Positions 23,108 through 32,087 of a stretch of 64,000 nucleotides of DNA are shown in pieces; position 1 is the first letter of the stretch, and the number at the start of each line of letters is the position of its first letter. The position numbers were made by a program, and so were the translations under genes. Origin of the DNA: Actinokineospora iranica (GTDB taxonomy: Bacteria > Actinomycetota > Actinomycetes > Mycobacteriales > Pseudonocardiaceae); the NCBI RefSeq assembly GCF_900101685.1, contig NZ_FMZZ01000001.1, forward strand, positions 806,001 through 870,000, in the 5' to 3' direction. The notes below the pieces were generated by a model. The model did no database searches, was not told where the DNA came from, and saw only the letters and a program-made list of their open reading frames with translations.

Positions 23108-24250
23108 TCAGGCGATGACGGCGTCGGCGCGCAGGCGGTCGATCTCGGCGGCGCTGAGCCCCAACTCGGCCAGGACCTCGGTGGTGTCCGCCCTGGCCGC
23201 GCTCGGCGCGGTCGGGACGCCGGGGGCGGTTCGGCTGAACTTCGGGGCGGGCGCGGGCTGCCGCTCCCCGCCGATCTCCACGAACGTGCCCCGGGCCACG
23301 TTGTGCGGGTGCGCCGTCGCCTCGTCCGGGGTGAGGACCGGGGACAGGCACGAGTCGGTGCCCTCGGCCAGTTTCGCCCACTCGTCCCGGGTCCGGGTCT
23401 TGATCGTCCTGGTCAGCAGGTCGCGCAGGGCGGGCCAGTTCTCCGGGTTCATGTGGTCGGGCACCTCGGCCGGGTCCAGCCCGAGGACCTTGACCAGTTC
23501 GCCGAAGAAGCGGGCCTCGATCGCGCCGACGGCCACGTGCTTGCCGTCAGCGGTCTCGTAGGTGTCGTAGAACGGCGCGCCGCCGTCGAGCAGGTTCTCC
23601 CCGCGCGGGTTGTTCCACAGGCCGAGGTTCTTGAGCCCGTGCAGGCTCGTGGTCAGCAGCGCGGCGCCCTCGACCATCGACGCGTCGACCACCTGGCCCT
23701 TGCCGGAGGACTGCCGCTCGATCACCGCGGCCAGCACCCCCATGGCCAGCATGAGCCCGCCGCCGCCGAAGTCGCCGAGCAGGTTGAGCGGCACGGTCGG
23801 CTTGTGGCCCGCCTGCCCGATGGGGTCGAGCGCGCCCGCGATGGCGATGTAGTTGATGTCGTGGCCCGCGGCCGGGGCGAGCGGGCCGTCCTGCCCCCAG
23901 CCGGTGATGCGGCCGTAGACCAGGCGGGGGTTGCGGGCCAGCAGGGCGTCCGGGCCCAGGCCCATGCGCTCGGCGACGCCCGGCCGGAAGCCCTCGACCA
24001 GGACGTCGGCTGTGTCGGCCAGCCGCAGCACCAGGTCGAGCCCTGCTGGGGACTTGACGTCGACGCCGATCCAGCGCCGCCCCCTGGTCAGCGGGTCGTT
24101 CGGGAAGGTCAGCACGTCGAAGCCGGGCCGGGCGCGGTCGACCCGGACCACGTCGGCGCCGAGGTCGGCCAGCACGGTGCAGGCGAACGGGGCCGGGGCG
24201 AGCCCGGCGAGCTCCACGACCTTCAGACCAGCGAGCGGTCCGGTGCCCAT
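23108..24250 (-). CDS. Family III CoA-transferase, alpha-methylacyl-CoA racemase-like
   Basis: A 380-aa CaiB/BaiF-family protein. GLKVVELAGLAPAPFACTVL, VVRVDRARPG, DVLVEGFRPGVAERMGLGP, YGRITGWGQDGPLAPAAGHD and the later FYDTYETADGKHVAVGAIE are classical for alpha-methylacyl-CoA racemases, which invert methyl-branched acyl-CoA thioesters before beta-oxidation. The ATG at 24250 has AGGA upstream. It is the second gene of a leftward operon with an acyl-CoA dehydrogenase 29 bp away, which supports a role in branched acyl-CoA breakdown. Confidence 0.9.
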   Translation of the reverse strand: MGTGPLAGLKVVELAGLAPAPFACTVLADLGADVVRVDRARPGFDVLTFPNDPLTRGRRWIGVDVKSPAGLDLVLRLADTADVLVEGFRPGVAERMGLGPDALLARNPRLVYGRITGWGQDGPLAPAAGHDINYIAIAGALDPIGQAGHKPTVPLNLLGDFGGGGLMLAMGVLAAVIERQSSGKGQVVDASMVEGAALLTTSLHGLKNLGLWNNPRGENLLDGGAPFYDTYETADGKHVAVGAIEARFFGELVKVLGLDPAEVPDHMNPENWPALRDLLTRTIKTRTRDEWAKLAEGTDSCLSPVLTPDEATAHPHNVARGTFVEIGGERQPAPAPKFSRTAPGVPTAPSAARADTTEVLAELGLSAAEIDRLRADAVIA

Positions 24251-24279
24251 AGGTGTTCCTCTCGGGTTGAGCAGGCTGT

Positions 24280-25428
24280 TCAGAGCGTGCGGGAGATGAT
24301 TTCCTTCATGATCTCGTTGGTCCCGCCGTAGATCCGCTGAACCCGCTGGTCGGTGAACATGCGGGCGATCGGGTACTCGCTCATGTAGCCGTAGCCGCCG
24401 AACAGCTGCAGGCACTCGTCGATGGCCTTCATGGCGCGGTCGCTGGTCCACCACTTGAGCATCGCGACGGTGGGGATGTCGAGTTCGCCGCGCAGGTGCT
24501 TGGCGATGCAGTCGTCCAGGAACACCCGGGCGACCCTGGCCTCGGTGGCGACCTCGGCGAGGGTGAACTTGGTGTTCTGGAAGGAGAACACCGGGCGGCC
24601 GAACGCCTCGCGCTCCTTGGTGTAGCGCAGCGTCTCGCGCAGGGCGAGCTCCATCGCGATCACCGAGGTGACGCCGATGATCAGGCGCTCCTGCGGAAGC
24701 TGCTGCATGAGCTGGACGAAGCCCTGGCCCTCGGCCGAGCCGAGCAGGTTGGCTGCGGGAACGCGGACGTCGTCGAAGAACAGCTCGGCGGTGTCCTGGG
24801 CCTTGAGGCCGATCTTGTCCAGGACGCGGCCGCGCCGGAAGCCCGCCCGCTCGGACTCCACGATGATCAGCGAGGTGCCCTCGGCGCCCTTGGTCGGGTC
24901 GGTCTTGGCCACGACGATCACGAAGTCGCACTGGCCGCCGTTGGTGATGAAGGTCTTCGAGCCGTTGACCACGTACTCGTCGCCGTCGCGGATCGCCCGG
25001 GTCTTGATGTTCTGCAGGTCCGAGCCGGTGCCGGGCTCGGTCATCGCGATCGCGCCGACCCACTCGCCGGAGGCGAGCTTGGGCAGCCAGGCGTGCTTCT
25101 GCTCCTCGGTGCCGTAGGCGAGGACGTAGTGCGCGACGATCCCGTTGTGCAGGGCGACGCCCCAGCCGCCGTCGCCCGCGCGGGCCTGCTCCTCGATGAG
25201 GACGGTCTCGTGGGCGAAGGTGCCACCGCCGCCGCCGTACTCCTCGGGGATCGACAGGCACAGCAGCCCGACCTCGCCCGCCTTGTGCCACAGCTCGCGG
25301 TCGACCTGCTTGTTCTCGATCCAGCGCTCGGTGTGCGGGGACAGTTCCTTCTCGCAGAAGGTGCGCGCGAGGTCGCGGAACGCGTCCAGGTCTTCGTCCA
25401 TCCAGGGTGAACGCTGGGTGAGGGTCAC
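24280..25428 (-). CDS. Acyl-CoA dehydrogenase
   Basis: A 382-aa FAD enzyme that oxidises acyl-CoA to the 2-enoyl thioester. AIAMTEPGTGSDLQNI and the following ITNGGQCDFVIVVAKTD are the flavin and substrate region; the catalytic base Glu372 is in RIYGGTNEIMKEI; LQLFGGYGYMSEYPI is the family signature. GTG 25428 follows AGGAGG. It lies upstream of the racemase in one operon and divergent from a TetR gene that probably controls both. Confidence 0.93.
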   Translation of the reverse strand: MTLTQRSPWMDEDLDAFRDLARTFCEKELSPHTERWIENKQVDRELWHKAGEVGLLCLSIPEEYGGGGGTFAHETVLIEEQARAGDGGWGVALHNGIVAHYVLAYGTEEQKHAWLPKLASGEWVGAIAMTEPGTGSDLQNIKTRAIRDGDEYVVNGSKTFITNGGQCDFVIVVAKTDPTKGAEGTSLIIVESERAGFRRGRVLDKIGLKAQDTAELFFDDVRVPAANLLGSAEGQGFVQLMQQLPQERLIIGVTSVIAMELALRETLRYTKEREAFGRPVFSFQNTKFTLAEVATEARVARVFLDDCIAKHLRGELDIPTVAMLKWWTSDRAMKAIDECLQLFGGYGYMSEYPIARMFTDQRVQRIYGGTNEIMKEIISRTL

Positions 25429-25467
25429 GACCCCGACCTCCTATGACTGGGAAACAATCGAGACGGA

Positions 25468-25493
25468 ATGTAAGTTCAACTAGGAAGGTACAT
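25468..25493. promoter_or_regulatory. Candidate TetR operator between divergent genes
   Basis: The 119-bp gap between the acyl-CoA dehydrogenase and TetR genes is AT-richer than its flanks and contains ATGTA-N16-TACAT. Position between divergent transcripts fits autoregulated TetR control. The symmetry is short, so this is a weak call. Confidence 0.35.
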
Positions 25494-25547
25494 GCCCGCC
25501 AGACTGTCCGTAAAGTGCCAGCAGACTCGGTCCCCGGGGAGGTCATC

Positions 25548-26165
25548 GTGGTGTCGCCGACGGTGCGCAGGCATCGCACACAGCAGGAGCGCAGCGAGCA
25601 GACTCGCGAAGCGCTGCTCGACGCCACCATCGACTGCCTGGTCGAACTGGGCTACGGGCGGACCACCGTGCAGGAGATCTGCGCGCGGGCGGGCGTCTCC
25701 CGGGGCGCGCAGCAGCACCACTTCACCACCAAGGCCGAACTGATGACCGCGGCCCTGGAGCACCTGTTCGCCCGGCTGATCGGAGAGGTCACCTCGGCCT
25801 CGGCGGCGCTGCCGCCCGGCCGCGAACGGGTGACCAAGGGCATCGACCTGTTGTGGGAGGCGTACTCGGGGACGCTGTCCACCGCGGCGGTAGAGCTGTG
25901 GGTGGCCGCGCGGACCGACCCGGAGTTGCGGGAGACGCTGCAACCGGTGGACCGGGCGCTGGGACACGCGACCCTGGAGCTCTACCGGGAGTCGGCGGGG
26001 GTGGACCTGTCGGAGACCGAGATCGAGACCATGCTCCTGCTGAGCGTGAACCTGGTGCGCGGTCTGGCGCTGGACGCGATGATCGGCGGCGGCGCCGAGC
26101 GCCGCGGGCGCCTGCTGGACGAGTGGAAGGCCACGATTCTGCAGCGGTACATGCCGAACCGGTGA
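25548..26165 (+). CDS. TetR-family repressor of the acyl-CoA operon
   Basis: About 205 aa from GTG 25548 with GGGGAGG 5 nt upstream. The HTH is in ALLDATIDCLVELGYGRTTV and EICARAGVSRGAQQHHFTTK; the C-terminal ligand domain is helical. It is divergent from the acyl-CoA dehydrogenase/racemase pair, so repression relieved by an acyl-CoA is the likely mode. A strong hairpin terminator follows. Confidence 0.88.
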   Translation: MVSPTVRRHRTQQERSEQTREALLDATIDCLVELGYGRTTVQEICARAGVSRGAQQHHFTTKAELMTAALEHLFARLIGEVTSASAALPPGRERVTKGIDLLWEAYSGTLSTAAVELWVAARTDPELRETLQPVDRALGHATLELYRESAGVDLSETEIETMLLLSVNLVRGLALDAMIGGGAERRGRLLDEWKATILQRYMPNR

Positions 26166-26172
26166 CCGTCCA

Positions 26173-26211
26173 CGAAGGCCGCCTCCGCGACAGTCGCGGA
26201 GGCGGCCTTCG
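26173..26211 (+). terminator. Strong hairpin terminator after TetR
   Basis: A perfect 18-bp inverted repeat (CGAAGGCCGCCTCCGCGA, a 3-nt loop, then its complement) starting 8 bp after the stop. No U-tract follows, as is usual in high-GC actinobacteria. Confidence 0.88.
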
Positions 26212-26392
26212 CTCCTGCGGGCCCGCGCCAGGCCGCAGGACCGGAAAGCGCGTGCCCGGCTCGGCGACAGCCGACCCGGCCCTCGCTCGGGTCGGCCGCC
26301 ACACCCATAGATGAGGGCGTCGGAACCCGAACGTGACGTTCGCGTTCGCTAACTTTCCTGCCGAGTGGGGCGATGCCCGGCGAACTGCCAAG

Positions 26393-27406
26393 ATGCACCG
26401 CGTGACTCCCCCCTTCGCGCCTGTTCCCGCCGGATACCCGGCTCCCCCGCGACCCCCGGTGTGGTGGTCCGGCTTGGCCGGAGCGGTCGGCCTTCTGGGC
26501 GCGGCGGCGCTCGCCATGGCCGGATCGTTCGGCCCGGCCTTCCACCTGACGATGCCCGCGCCGGAGGGTGGCGAACCACTCGAGATCGACCAGACACTGT
26601 GGACGACCACCACCACCGACCCGGCGGATCTCGGCGCGTTCCTGCGGCCGCTGTCGGACTACAGCGGCATCCCGGTGGCGGTGGGCGCGGGCCTGCTCGC
26701 GGTCGCGGGCCTGCTCGCGCTGGTCGCGACCCTGCGCGCTCACCCCCGCCTGGTGACGGTGATCCGGGTAGTCGGCGGCTTGGGCGCGGGGGTGCTCGCG
26801 GGCAGCGTCGCGGCACTGGGAATCAACCTGATCGGCTTCATCGACCTGGTCCTGCACGGCCCGGCATTCGAGGGCACCAGCACGACGGTGCGCACGGAGA
26901 CAGGCCTGACCCTGGTGATCATCGCCGCCGTCCTCGCCTTCGCGGCCACAGCGGCGACCTGGATCTGGCGCAGGCACCGCCGCGTGGAACCCGCCACCCC
27001 GCCGATGGGCTTCCGCGCCCCCATGGCCCCCACTTTCCATCCGACCGCTTACCCCGCGAACACCGCATGGCCACTCCCGACAGCCACCCCCGCGCCGAAC
27101 AACCCACCACCGGTGGTCGCGGCCGGAGTCGGAAATGGATCGTCCGCTGTGAGCAGCACGGCAACACCCAACACCGACGCGAGCGGCAAGCCCGAGAACA
27201 CCGACGCCCAAGAATCTTCAAGCACAACCAGCACAGCGACCAAGGAAGAACCGGCGAACGGCAAGCAGTCCGGGGAGTCCGGCGAGTCCGGCGAGGTCCC
27301 TGAGGTCACCGAGGTCAGCCGACGGTTGGAGAGCCCCGCCGCTGAAGAGCCCGCCACCACGACCGATGGCGACCCCGACCGCACCCAACTGGTCCCGAAG
27401 TCCTGA
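26393..27406 (+). CDS. Four-helix membrane protein with disordered tail
   Basis: About 337 aa from ATG 26393; GTG 26402 is an alternative, and neither has a ribosome binding site, so it may be leaderless. Four transmembrane helices (around GLAGAVGLLGAAALAMAGSF, VAVGAGLLAVAGLLALVATL, VVGGLGAGVLAGSVAALGIN, TLVIIAAVLAFAATAATWIW) precede a 130-residue Pro/Ser/Thr/Glu-rich tail with GESGESGEVPEVTEVS. No family recognised. Confidence 0.65.
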   Translation: MHRVTPPFAPVPAGYPAPPRPPVWWSGLAGAVGLLGAAALAMAGSFGPAFHLTMPAPEGGEPLEIDQTLWTTTTTDPADLGAFLRPLSDYSGIPVAVGAGLLAVAGLLALVATLRAHPRLVTVIRVVGGLGAGVLAGSVAALGINLIGFIDLVLHGPAFEGTSTTVRTETGLTLVIIAAVLAFAATAATWIWRRHRRVEPATPPMGFRAPMAPTFHPTAYPANTAWPLPTATPAPNNPPPVVAAGVGNGSSAVSSTATPNTDASGKPENTDAQESSSTTSTATKEEPANGKQSGESGESGEVPEVTEVSRRLESPAAEEPATTTDGDPDRTQLVPKS

Positions 27407-27624
27407 CACTCCCGGCCCGAAGACATCCATACCAGCACCCACCACTCCACCCCATCGAGCAGTCCCCACGAATCAGCCACAAGAGCACCCTTGCTACTCC
27501 GTGTCAGCGAACCCAGCCCGCGGCCACTTCCCGCAGTGAGACAGCACTAGCCCATTAGAGGGTCCGCAGCGTCGGCGACCAGGCGATACCCCTGGGTTTG
27601 CCCCCCGCGCTGAGGGATGATCCG

Positions 27625-29853
27625 GTGGTGTCCGGTGCCTCGGCGGACGCGCGGCGCCTGTCCGCGGCGTACCTGCTGCTCACGCTCGCACTTCTCGGGG
27701 TAGCCGGGTGGTGTCTGTTGTCGCGGGCGCTGGCGCCGAGCGACGGCACGACCGTCAACGTCGGCGACAGCGCCGTCTCTCCGGCCGCGGTGATCGTGAT
27801 CGCGCATGAGCCGGGCAGTCCGCTGCGAACCGGCGACGAAGTCCTCGCCATCAACGGCACCGAACGGGTCGAAGTGGGCGACGACCTCGTCTACCGGGTG
27901 CTGCGCGGCGGCGAGGTCGTCGAGGTGACCGTGACCGCACGGGCTTACCCGCTGTTCGGAAAGCTCGCGCAGGGCTGGCCGACGCTGCTGGTGATCGGGC
28001 TGCTCACCGGCACTTCGATAGTGATCTTCTGGTTCCGCCCCACCGAGCCCGCCGCGCGGGCGGCGCTGCTGTCGGCCGGGATCACCGCCGTCACGACGAC
28101 CGGGGCGACGTTCTTCCCGCTGGAGGCGCTGGACCTGGTCGCGGGCGGCCAGTTCTGGCGGTGGTTCGCGGGTGAGGCCGCGTTCGCGCTGCTGTGGTCG
28201 GCGATGCTGCACTTCGCGCTGGCCTTTCCCGCGGTGTCCGACGCGCGCGGGCACCGGCGGTGGGTGGCGCTGGCCTACCTCGGCGCGCCGCTGCTGTACG
28301 GGCTGTGGTGCCTGCGGGCGGTGTGGCTGAACGACCCGGTGGAGAGGCTGGCGGTGCTGGGCTCCCCCGCCGTGCCCGCGCTGTTCGTCTACCCGCTGGT
28401 GATCCTCGCGGTGCTGATCGGCAAGTACCGGCGCTCGGCCGATCCGACGGCCCGGCGGCGGCTGCGGTGGCTGGCGGCGGCGCTGGGCGTGGGGGCCACG
28501 GTGTACCTGGCGGTCTGGGCGCTGCCGACCAGGCTGACCGGGGCTCCCCTGCTGCCCGAGAGCTACCACGCGCTGGCGTTCCTGCCGGTGCCGGTGGCGG
28601 TGGCCGCGGCGATCCTGCGGCACCGGGCGCTCGACATCGAGGTGGTGATCAGCCGATCGCTGATCTACGGCGCGCTGAGCGCCGGCGTGGTCGCGACCTA
28701 TGTCGCGGCGGTGGCCGGGCTGTCGCTGCTGTTCCCGCCGATCGATCCGCTGTGGCAGCAGGCGGTGGCCGCCGCCGGGGTGGCGGCGTTGGCGCAGCCG
28801 CTGCGGGACCGGCTGCAGGAGCTGGTGAACAAGCGCTTCTTCGGGGACGCCGACGACCCGTACCGGGTGGTGTCCGCGCTGGCCTCGCGGCTGGAGAACA
28901 CGCACGCGCCGGAGGCGATGCTGCCGGGAATCGTGGAGACGGTGGCCGCGGCGCTGCGGCTGCCGTACGTGGCGATCGAGATCCAGGTGAAGGGGCACGG
29001 CGAGATCGCGGCGAGCACGGGGACGCCGTCCGCGGACACCCACCGCCTCCCGCTGACGTTCCAGGGTGAGCGGGTCGGCACCCTGGTCATCGGCGGGCGC
29101 GCGGTGCTGCGCCGCCGCGACCGGGCCGCGCTGGCCGAGGTCGCGCGGCACGCGGGCACCGCGGTGCACACCGTGCGGCTCACCCGGGAGCTGCGGCGCA
29201 GCCGCGACCGGCTGGTCCGGGCCAGGGAAGAGGAGCGCAGGCGCATTTTGCACGAGTTGCACGACGGCGTCGGGCCGACGCTGGCCGCGATCGCGCTCGG
29301 CTTGGACGCGAGCAGGCGCGGTGTCGACGCGGGCAGCGCGACCGGGTTGCTGCTGGCCCGGCTGCGCGACGAGTTGCAGACCGCGATCACCGAGATCCGG
29401 CGGCTCGCGCACGGTCTGCGGCCCCCGGTGCTCGACCAGATCGGGCTCGTCCCGGCCATCCGGGAGTACGCGGGCGCGCTCGCCAGCCGCACCGCGCGGC
29501 CGGACGGGACGGACGAGGGTGTCACGTTCATGCTCGAAGTGCCGACGGTTCTGCCGAGGCTTCCAGCGTCAATCGATGTCGCGGCCTACCGGATTGTCTG
29601 CGAGGCGTTGACCAACGTCACCAGGCACGCGCGGGCAACCGCGTGCGCGGTCCGGTTGTGGGTGGACGACGACCTGCACATCGAGGTCGTCGACGACGGG
29701 GTGGGGCTGCCGCGCCGGACGGTCGGCGGGGTGGGCCTGGCGTCCATGCGCGAGCGGGCCGCCGAGTTGGGCGGGGACTGCCTCGTCGAGGCCGAGGCCG
29801 ACGGTGGGACCCGGGTGTCGGCGACCCTGCCGCTGCCGAAGGAGTGCCTATGA
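27625..29853 (+). CDS. NarL-type sensor histidine kinase with PDZ-like sensor segment
   Basis: About 742 aa from GTG 27625 (GAGGGA upstream). A TM helix near 13-36 is followed by a PDZ-like segment at about 55-105 (HEPGSPLRTGDEVLAINGTE), many further helices to about 380, a GAF-like region, then HisKA_3 with the phospho-acceptor His546 in ELHDGVGPTLA and an HATPase_c end (EALTNVTRHARA, DDGVGLP, GLASMRERAAELGG). The response regulator follows across a 122-bp junction element, so they form a two-component pair. The PDZ-like part may sense an exported peptide or fold state. Confidence 0.9.
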   Translation: MVSGASADARRLSAAYLLLTLALLGVAGWCLLSRALAPSDGTTVNVGDSAVSPAAVIVIAHEPGSPLRTGDEVLAINGTERVEVGDDLVYRVLRGGEVVEVTVTARAYPLFGKLAQGWPTLLVIGLLTGTSIVIFWFRPTEPAARAALLSAGITAVTTTGATFFPLEALDLVAGGQFWRWFAGEAAFALLWSAMLHFALAFPAVSDARGHRRWVALAYLGAPLLYGLWCLRAVWLNDPVERLAVLGSPAVPALFVYPLVILAVLIGKYRRSADPTARRRLRWLAAALGVGATVYLAVWALPTRLTGAPLLPESYHALAFLPVPVAVAAAILRHRALDIEVVISRSLIYGALSAGVVATYVAAVAGLSLLFPPIDPLWQQAVAAAGVAALAQPLRDRLQELVNKRFFGDADDPYRVVSALASRLENTHAPEAMLPGIVETVAAALRLPYVAIEIQVKGHGEIAASTGTPSADTHRLPLTFQGERVGTLVIGGRAVLRRRDRAALAEVARHAGTAVHTVRLTRELRRSRDRLVRAREEERRRILHELHDGVGPTLAAIALGLDASRRGVDAGSATGLLLARLRDELQTAITEIRRLAHGLRPPVLDQIGLVPAIREYAGALASRTARPDGTDEGVTFMLEVPTVLPRLPASIDVAAYRIVCEALTNVTRHARATACAVRLWVDDDLHIEVVDDGVGLPRRTVGGVGLASMRERAAELGGDCLVEAEADGGTRVSATLPLPKECL

Positions 29854-29971
29854 GGGACAACCGAATCATCGACGCAGAGCGCACGCGGGGCCGCGGAACG
29901 AGTGAGTGTGGGAGCAGATCATGGAGACAGTGCCTTCCCCGGTGGAGCCACCGACCGCGTGCGGTGGCCGG
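29850..29971 (+). repeat. Diverged double copy of the junction element
   Basis: Starts at the ATGA holding the kinase stop and ends at the ATGA holding the regulator start. One continuous mini-ORF of 40 codons and a stop fills it (122 = 3x40+2). Two diverged units can be aligned: the first has ATCATCGACGCAGAGCGCACGC against the CATTGACACAG region, the second GATCATGGAGACAGTGC. The end carries GCCACCG-N8-CGGTGGC (29947-29968), the hairpin seen in the permease repeats. The peptide end RQCLPRWSHRPRAVAG shares Q-C, S-H-R and V-A with the other copies. Confidence 0.72.
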
Positions 29972-30631
29972 ATGAGCCACGACCACCCGAGAGTGCTGGT
30001 CGTGGACGACCATCCGCTGTTCCGGTTCGGGCTGTGCACGGTCCTGGCTGGGGAGCCGACGGTGGAACTCGTCGGCGAGGCGGCCACCGGGCGGGAGGCG
30101 ATCGCGGCGGCGCGGGCGCTGGCCCCCGACGTCGTGGTGATGGACGTGCACCTGCCGGACATGACCGGGATCGACGCGGCGCGCGCGATCGTGGGCGAGC
30201 GGACCCAGACCGGGGTGCTGGTGCTGACCATGTTCAACGACAGCGAGTCGGTGTTCGCGGCGATGCGCGTCGGCGCGCGCGGATACCTGCTGAAGGGGTC
30301 GGGGCAGGACGAGATCGTGCGCGCGGTGCACGCGGTCGGGCGCGGGGAGGCGATTTTCGGCCCGGACATCGCCACCCGGGTGCTGGGGTTCTTCACCGCC
30401 CCGCGGCCGCGGGAGGTCGCGCCGGTGTTCCCGGAACTCACCACGCGCGAGCGGGAGGTGCTGGCGCTGATCGCCGACGGGGTGAGCAACCCGATGATCG
30501 CGAACCGGCTCTCGCTGAGTCCCAAGACCGTGCGCAACCACGTGTCGAGCATCTTCACCAAGCTGCACGTGGCCGACCGCGCCCAGGCGATCGTCCGGGC
30601 GCGCCGGGCGGGGCTCGGCGACGCGGGCTAG
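29972..30631 (+). CDS. NarL/FixJ-family response regulator
   Basis: A 219-aa two-domain regulator. The receiver has the acidic pair in VLVVDDHPLFRFG and the phospho-acceptor Asp58 in VVVMDVHLPDMTG; the conserved Lys is in GYLLKGSGQDEI. The LuxR-type HTH is LTTREREVLALIADGVSNP with KTVRNHVSSIFTKL. ATG 29972 overlaps the mini-ORF stop as ATGA. Partner of the upstream kinase. Confidence 0.92.
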   Translation: MSHDHPRVLVVDDHPLFRFGLCTVLAGEPTVELVGEAATGREAIAAARALAPDVVVMDVHLPDMTGIDAARAIVGERTQTGVLVLTMFNDSESVFAAMRVGARGYLLKGSGQDEIVRAVHAVGRGEAIFGPDIATRVLGFFTAPRPREVAPVFPELTTREREVLALIADGVSNPMIANRLSLSPKTVRNHVSSIFTKLHVADRAQAIVRARRAGLGDAG

Positions 30632-30758
30632 CGCCTAGGGGCGGCGATGGCCGCCCTCTCGGGCAATGACGGGACACCGGTCCCATGCGCTCGGGACGCG
30701 CTTTCGGGCACCGTGGCACCAGGCCGGGGACCAGTGCAGGGGCGAGAGGAAAACAGCG

Positions 30759-31391
30759 ATGGCACAACAGAGTCGGACACCGGTGATCGTGCGGGCGACG
30801 GACCCGATTTTGCGGAACGGGGTGCACATGGCGCTGCGCACCCGGCCGGAGGTGTGGCTGATCGAGAATGAGGACGCCACGCCGGACGCGGTCGCGCTGG
30901 TGGTGGCCGACCGGTTCGACGAGCGGGCCGGGCAGCTGCTCAAGGCGGTGCAGTGCCGCGGGTTCGCCCGGGTGGTGCTGGTGGCGGGCGAGTTGGAGGA
31001 CACCGAGATCATGACCGCGGTGGAGGGCGGCGTGTGCGCGGTGGCGCGCCGGTCGGAGACGACGCCGGACGTGCTGGTGCGGTTGGTCAAGGCGGCGTCC
31101 GCCGGGGAGGGCGCGCTGCCCCCGGACCTGCTCGGGCGGCTGCTCAACCGGGTGTCGCGGTTGCAGCGGCACGTGTTGGAGCCGCGCGGCCTGCACCTGG
31201 CGGGCATCACGAACCGGGAGACCGAGGTGCTGCGGCTGGTCGCGTCCGGTCTGTCCACAAAGGAGATAGCCGACCAGCTCTGCTACTCCCAGCGGACCGT
31301 CAAGAGCATCCTGCACGACGTGACCAACCGGTTCCAGCTCCGCAACCGCTCGCACGCGGTGGCTTACGCCTTGCGGGAAGGGCTGATCTGA
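30759..31391 (+). CDS. LuxR-family regulator with degenerate receiver
   Basis: A 210-aa protein with AGAGGA before ATG 30759. The C-terminal HTH is complete (ITNRETEVLRLVASGLSTKE, QRTVKSILHDVTNRF). The N-terminal 130 residues have receiver-like length and order (VIVRATDPILRNGVHMAL), but the acidic pair and a clear phospho-acceptor Asp are absent. It is probably an atypical, phosphorylation-independent regulator. Located just after a canonical two-component pair on the same strand. Confidence 0.82.
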   Translation: MAQQSRTPVIVRATDPILRNGVHMALRTRPEVWLIENEDATPDAVALVVADRFDERAGQLLKAVQCRGFARVVLVAGELEDTEIMTAVEGGVCAVARRSETTPDVLVRLVKAASAGEGALPPDLLGRLLNRVSRLQRHVLEPRGLHLAGITNRETEVLRLVASGLSTKEIADQLCYSQRTVKSILHDVTNRFQLRNRSHAVAYALREGLI

Positions 31392-31424
31392 CCGATGTCC
31401 CAATAGGACACCCGGTAGGGCGGG

Positions 31425-32006
31425 CTAAGCGCTGCGCGGGGGCAGTGGAAGCGGGAGGGCGGGCAGGCCGTCGAGGCTGGCGCCGACGTGCGGCTTGGCC
31501 GCGCAGTACGCGGCGAACTCCTCGTCGGTCTTGCGGCCGAAGTAGTCGGCGTGCAGGGTGCGCTCGCCCTGGTAGGCCAGGAGCGGGACGGCGAAGCCGC
31601 AGGTGTCGCTGATCCGCTCGACGGTGACCACGATGACGGCGCGGATCGCCGGGGCCTGGCCGTCGGCGAAGCGCGGGATCAGCTCGGGCCAGCGCGGGTC
31701 ATCGCGGAAGACCGGCTCGCCTCGGCCGTGCACGCGGACGATGGCGGGCGGGCCGTCGAAGGCGCACCACATGAGCGTGATGCGGCCGTTCTCCCGCAGG
31801 TGCGCCACGGTTTCCGCGCCGCTGCCGCCGAAGTCGAGATAGGCGACGGTCCGCTCGTCGAGGACGGCCAGCGACCCGGCCCGCCCCTTCGGCGAGAGGT
31901 TGACCGTGCCGTCCCCGGCGAGCGGGGCGGTGGCCACGAAGAACAGCGGCTGCCGCTCGATGAACCCGCGGAGCCTGCCGTCGAGGCGTTCGTAGGTCTT
32001 GCCCAT
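31425..32006 (-). CDS. Pyridoxamine 5'-phosphate oxidase-family flavin/F420 protein
   Basis: A 193-aa split-barrel protein. FIERQPLFFVATAPLAGDGT, VNLSPKGRAGSLAVLDERT and RITLMWCAFDGPPAIVRVHG are typical of the PPOX-like family that binds FMN or F420. The catalytic role is unassigned; many members are oxidoreductases of small heterocycles. ATG 32006 gives the family length. It is divergent from the MarR gene. Confidence 0.82.
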   Translation of the reverse strand: MGKTYERLDGRLRGFIERQPLFFVATAPLAGDGTVNLSPKGRAGSLAVLDERTVAYLDFGGSGAETVAHLRENGRITLMWCAFDGPPAIVRVHGRGEPVFRDDPRWPELIPRFADGQAPAIRAVIVVTVERISDTCGFAVPLLAYQGERTLHADYFGRKTDEEFAAYCAAKPHVGASLDGLPALPLPLPPRSA

Positions 32007-32087
32007 GCGGCCAGTATGGCCCGGTGGCGCCGGGATCGGCGCGCGAAATAAGGTAAAGGGACTTGACCGCAGAACCGAGGGGGAACC

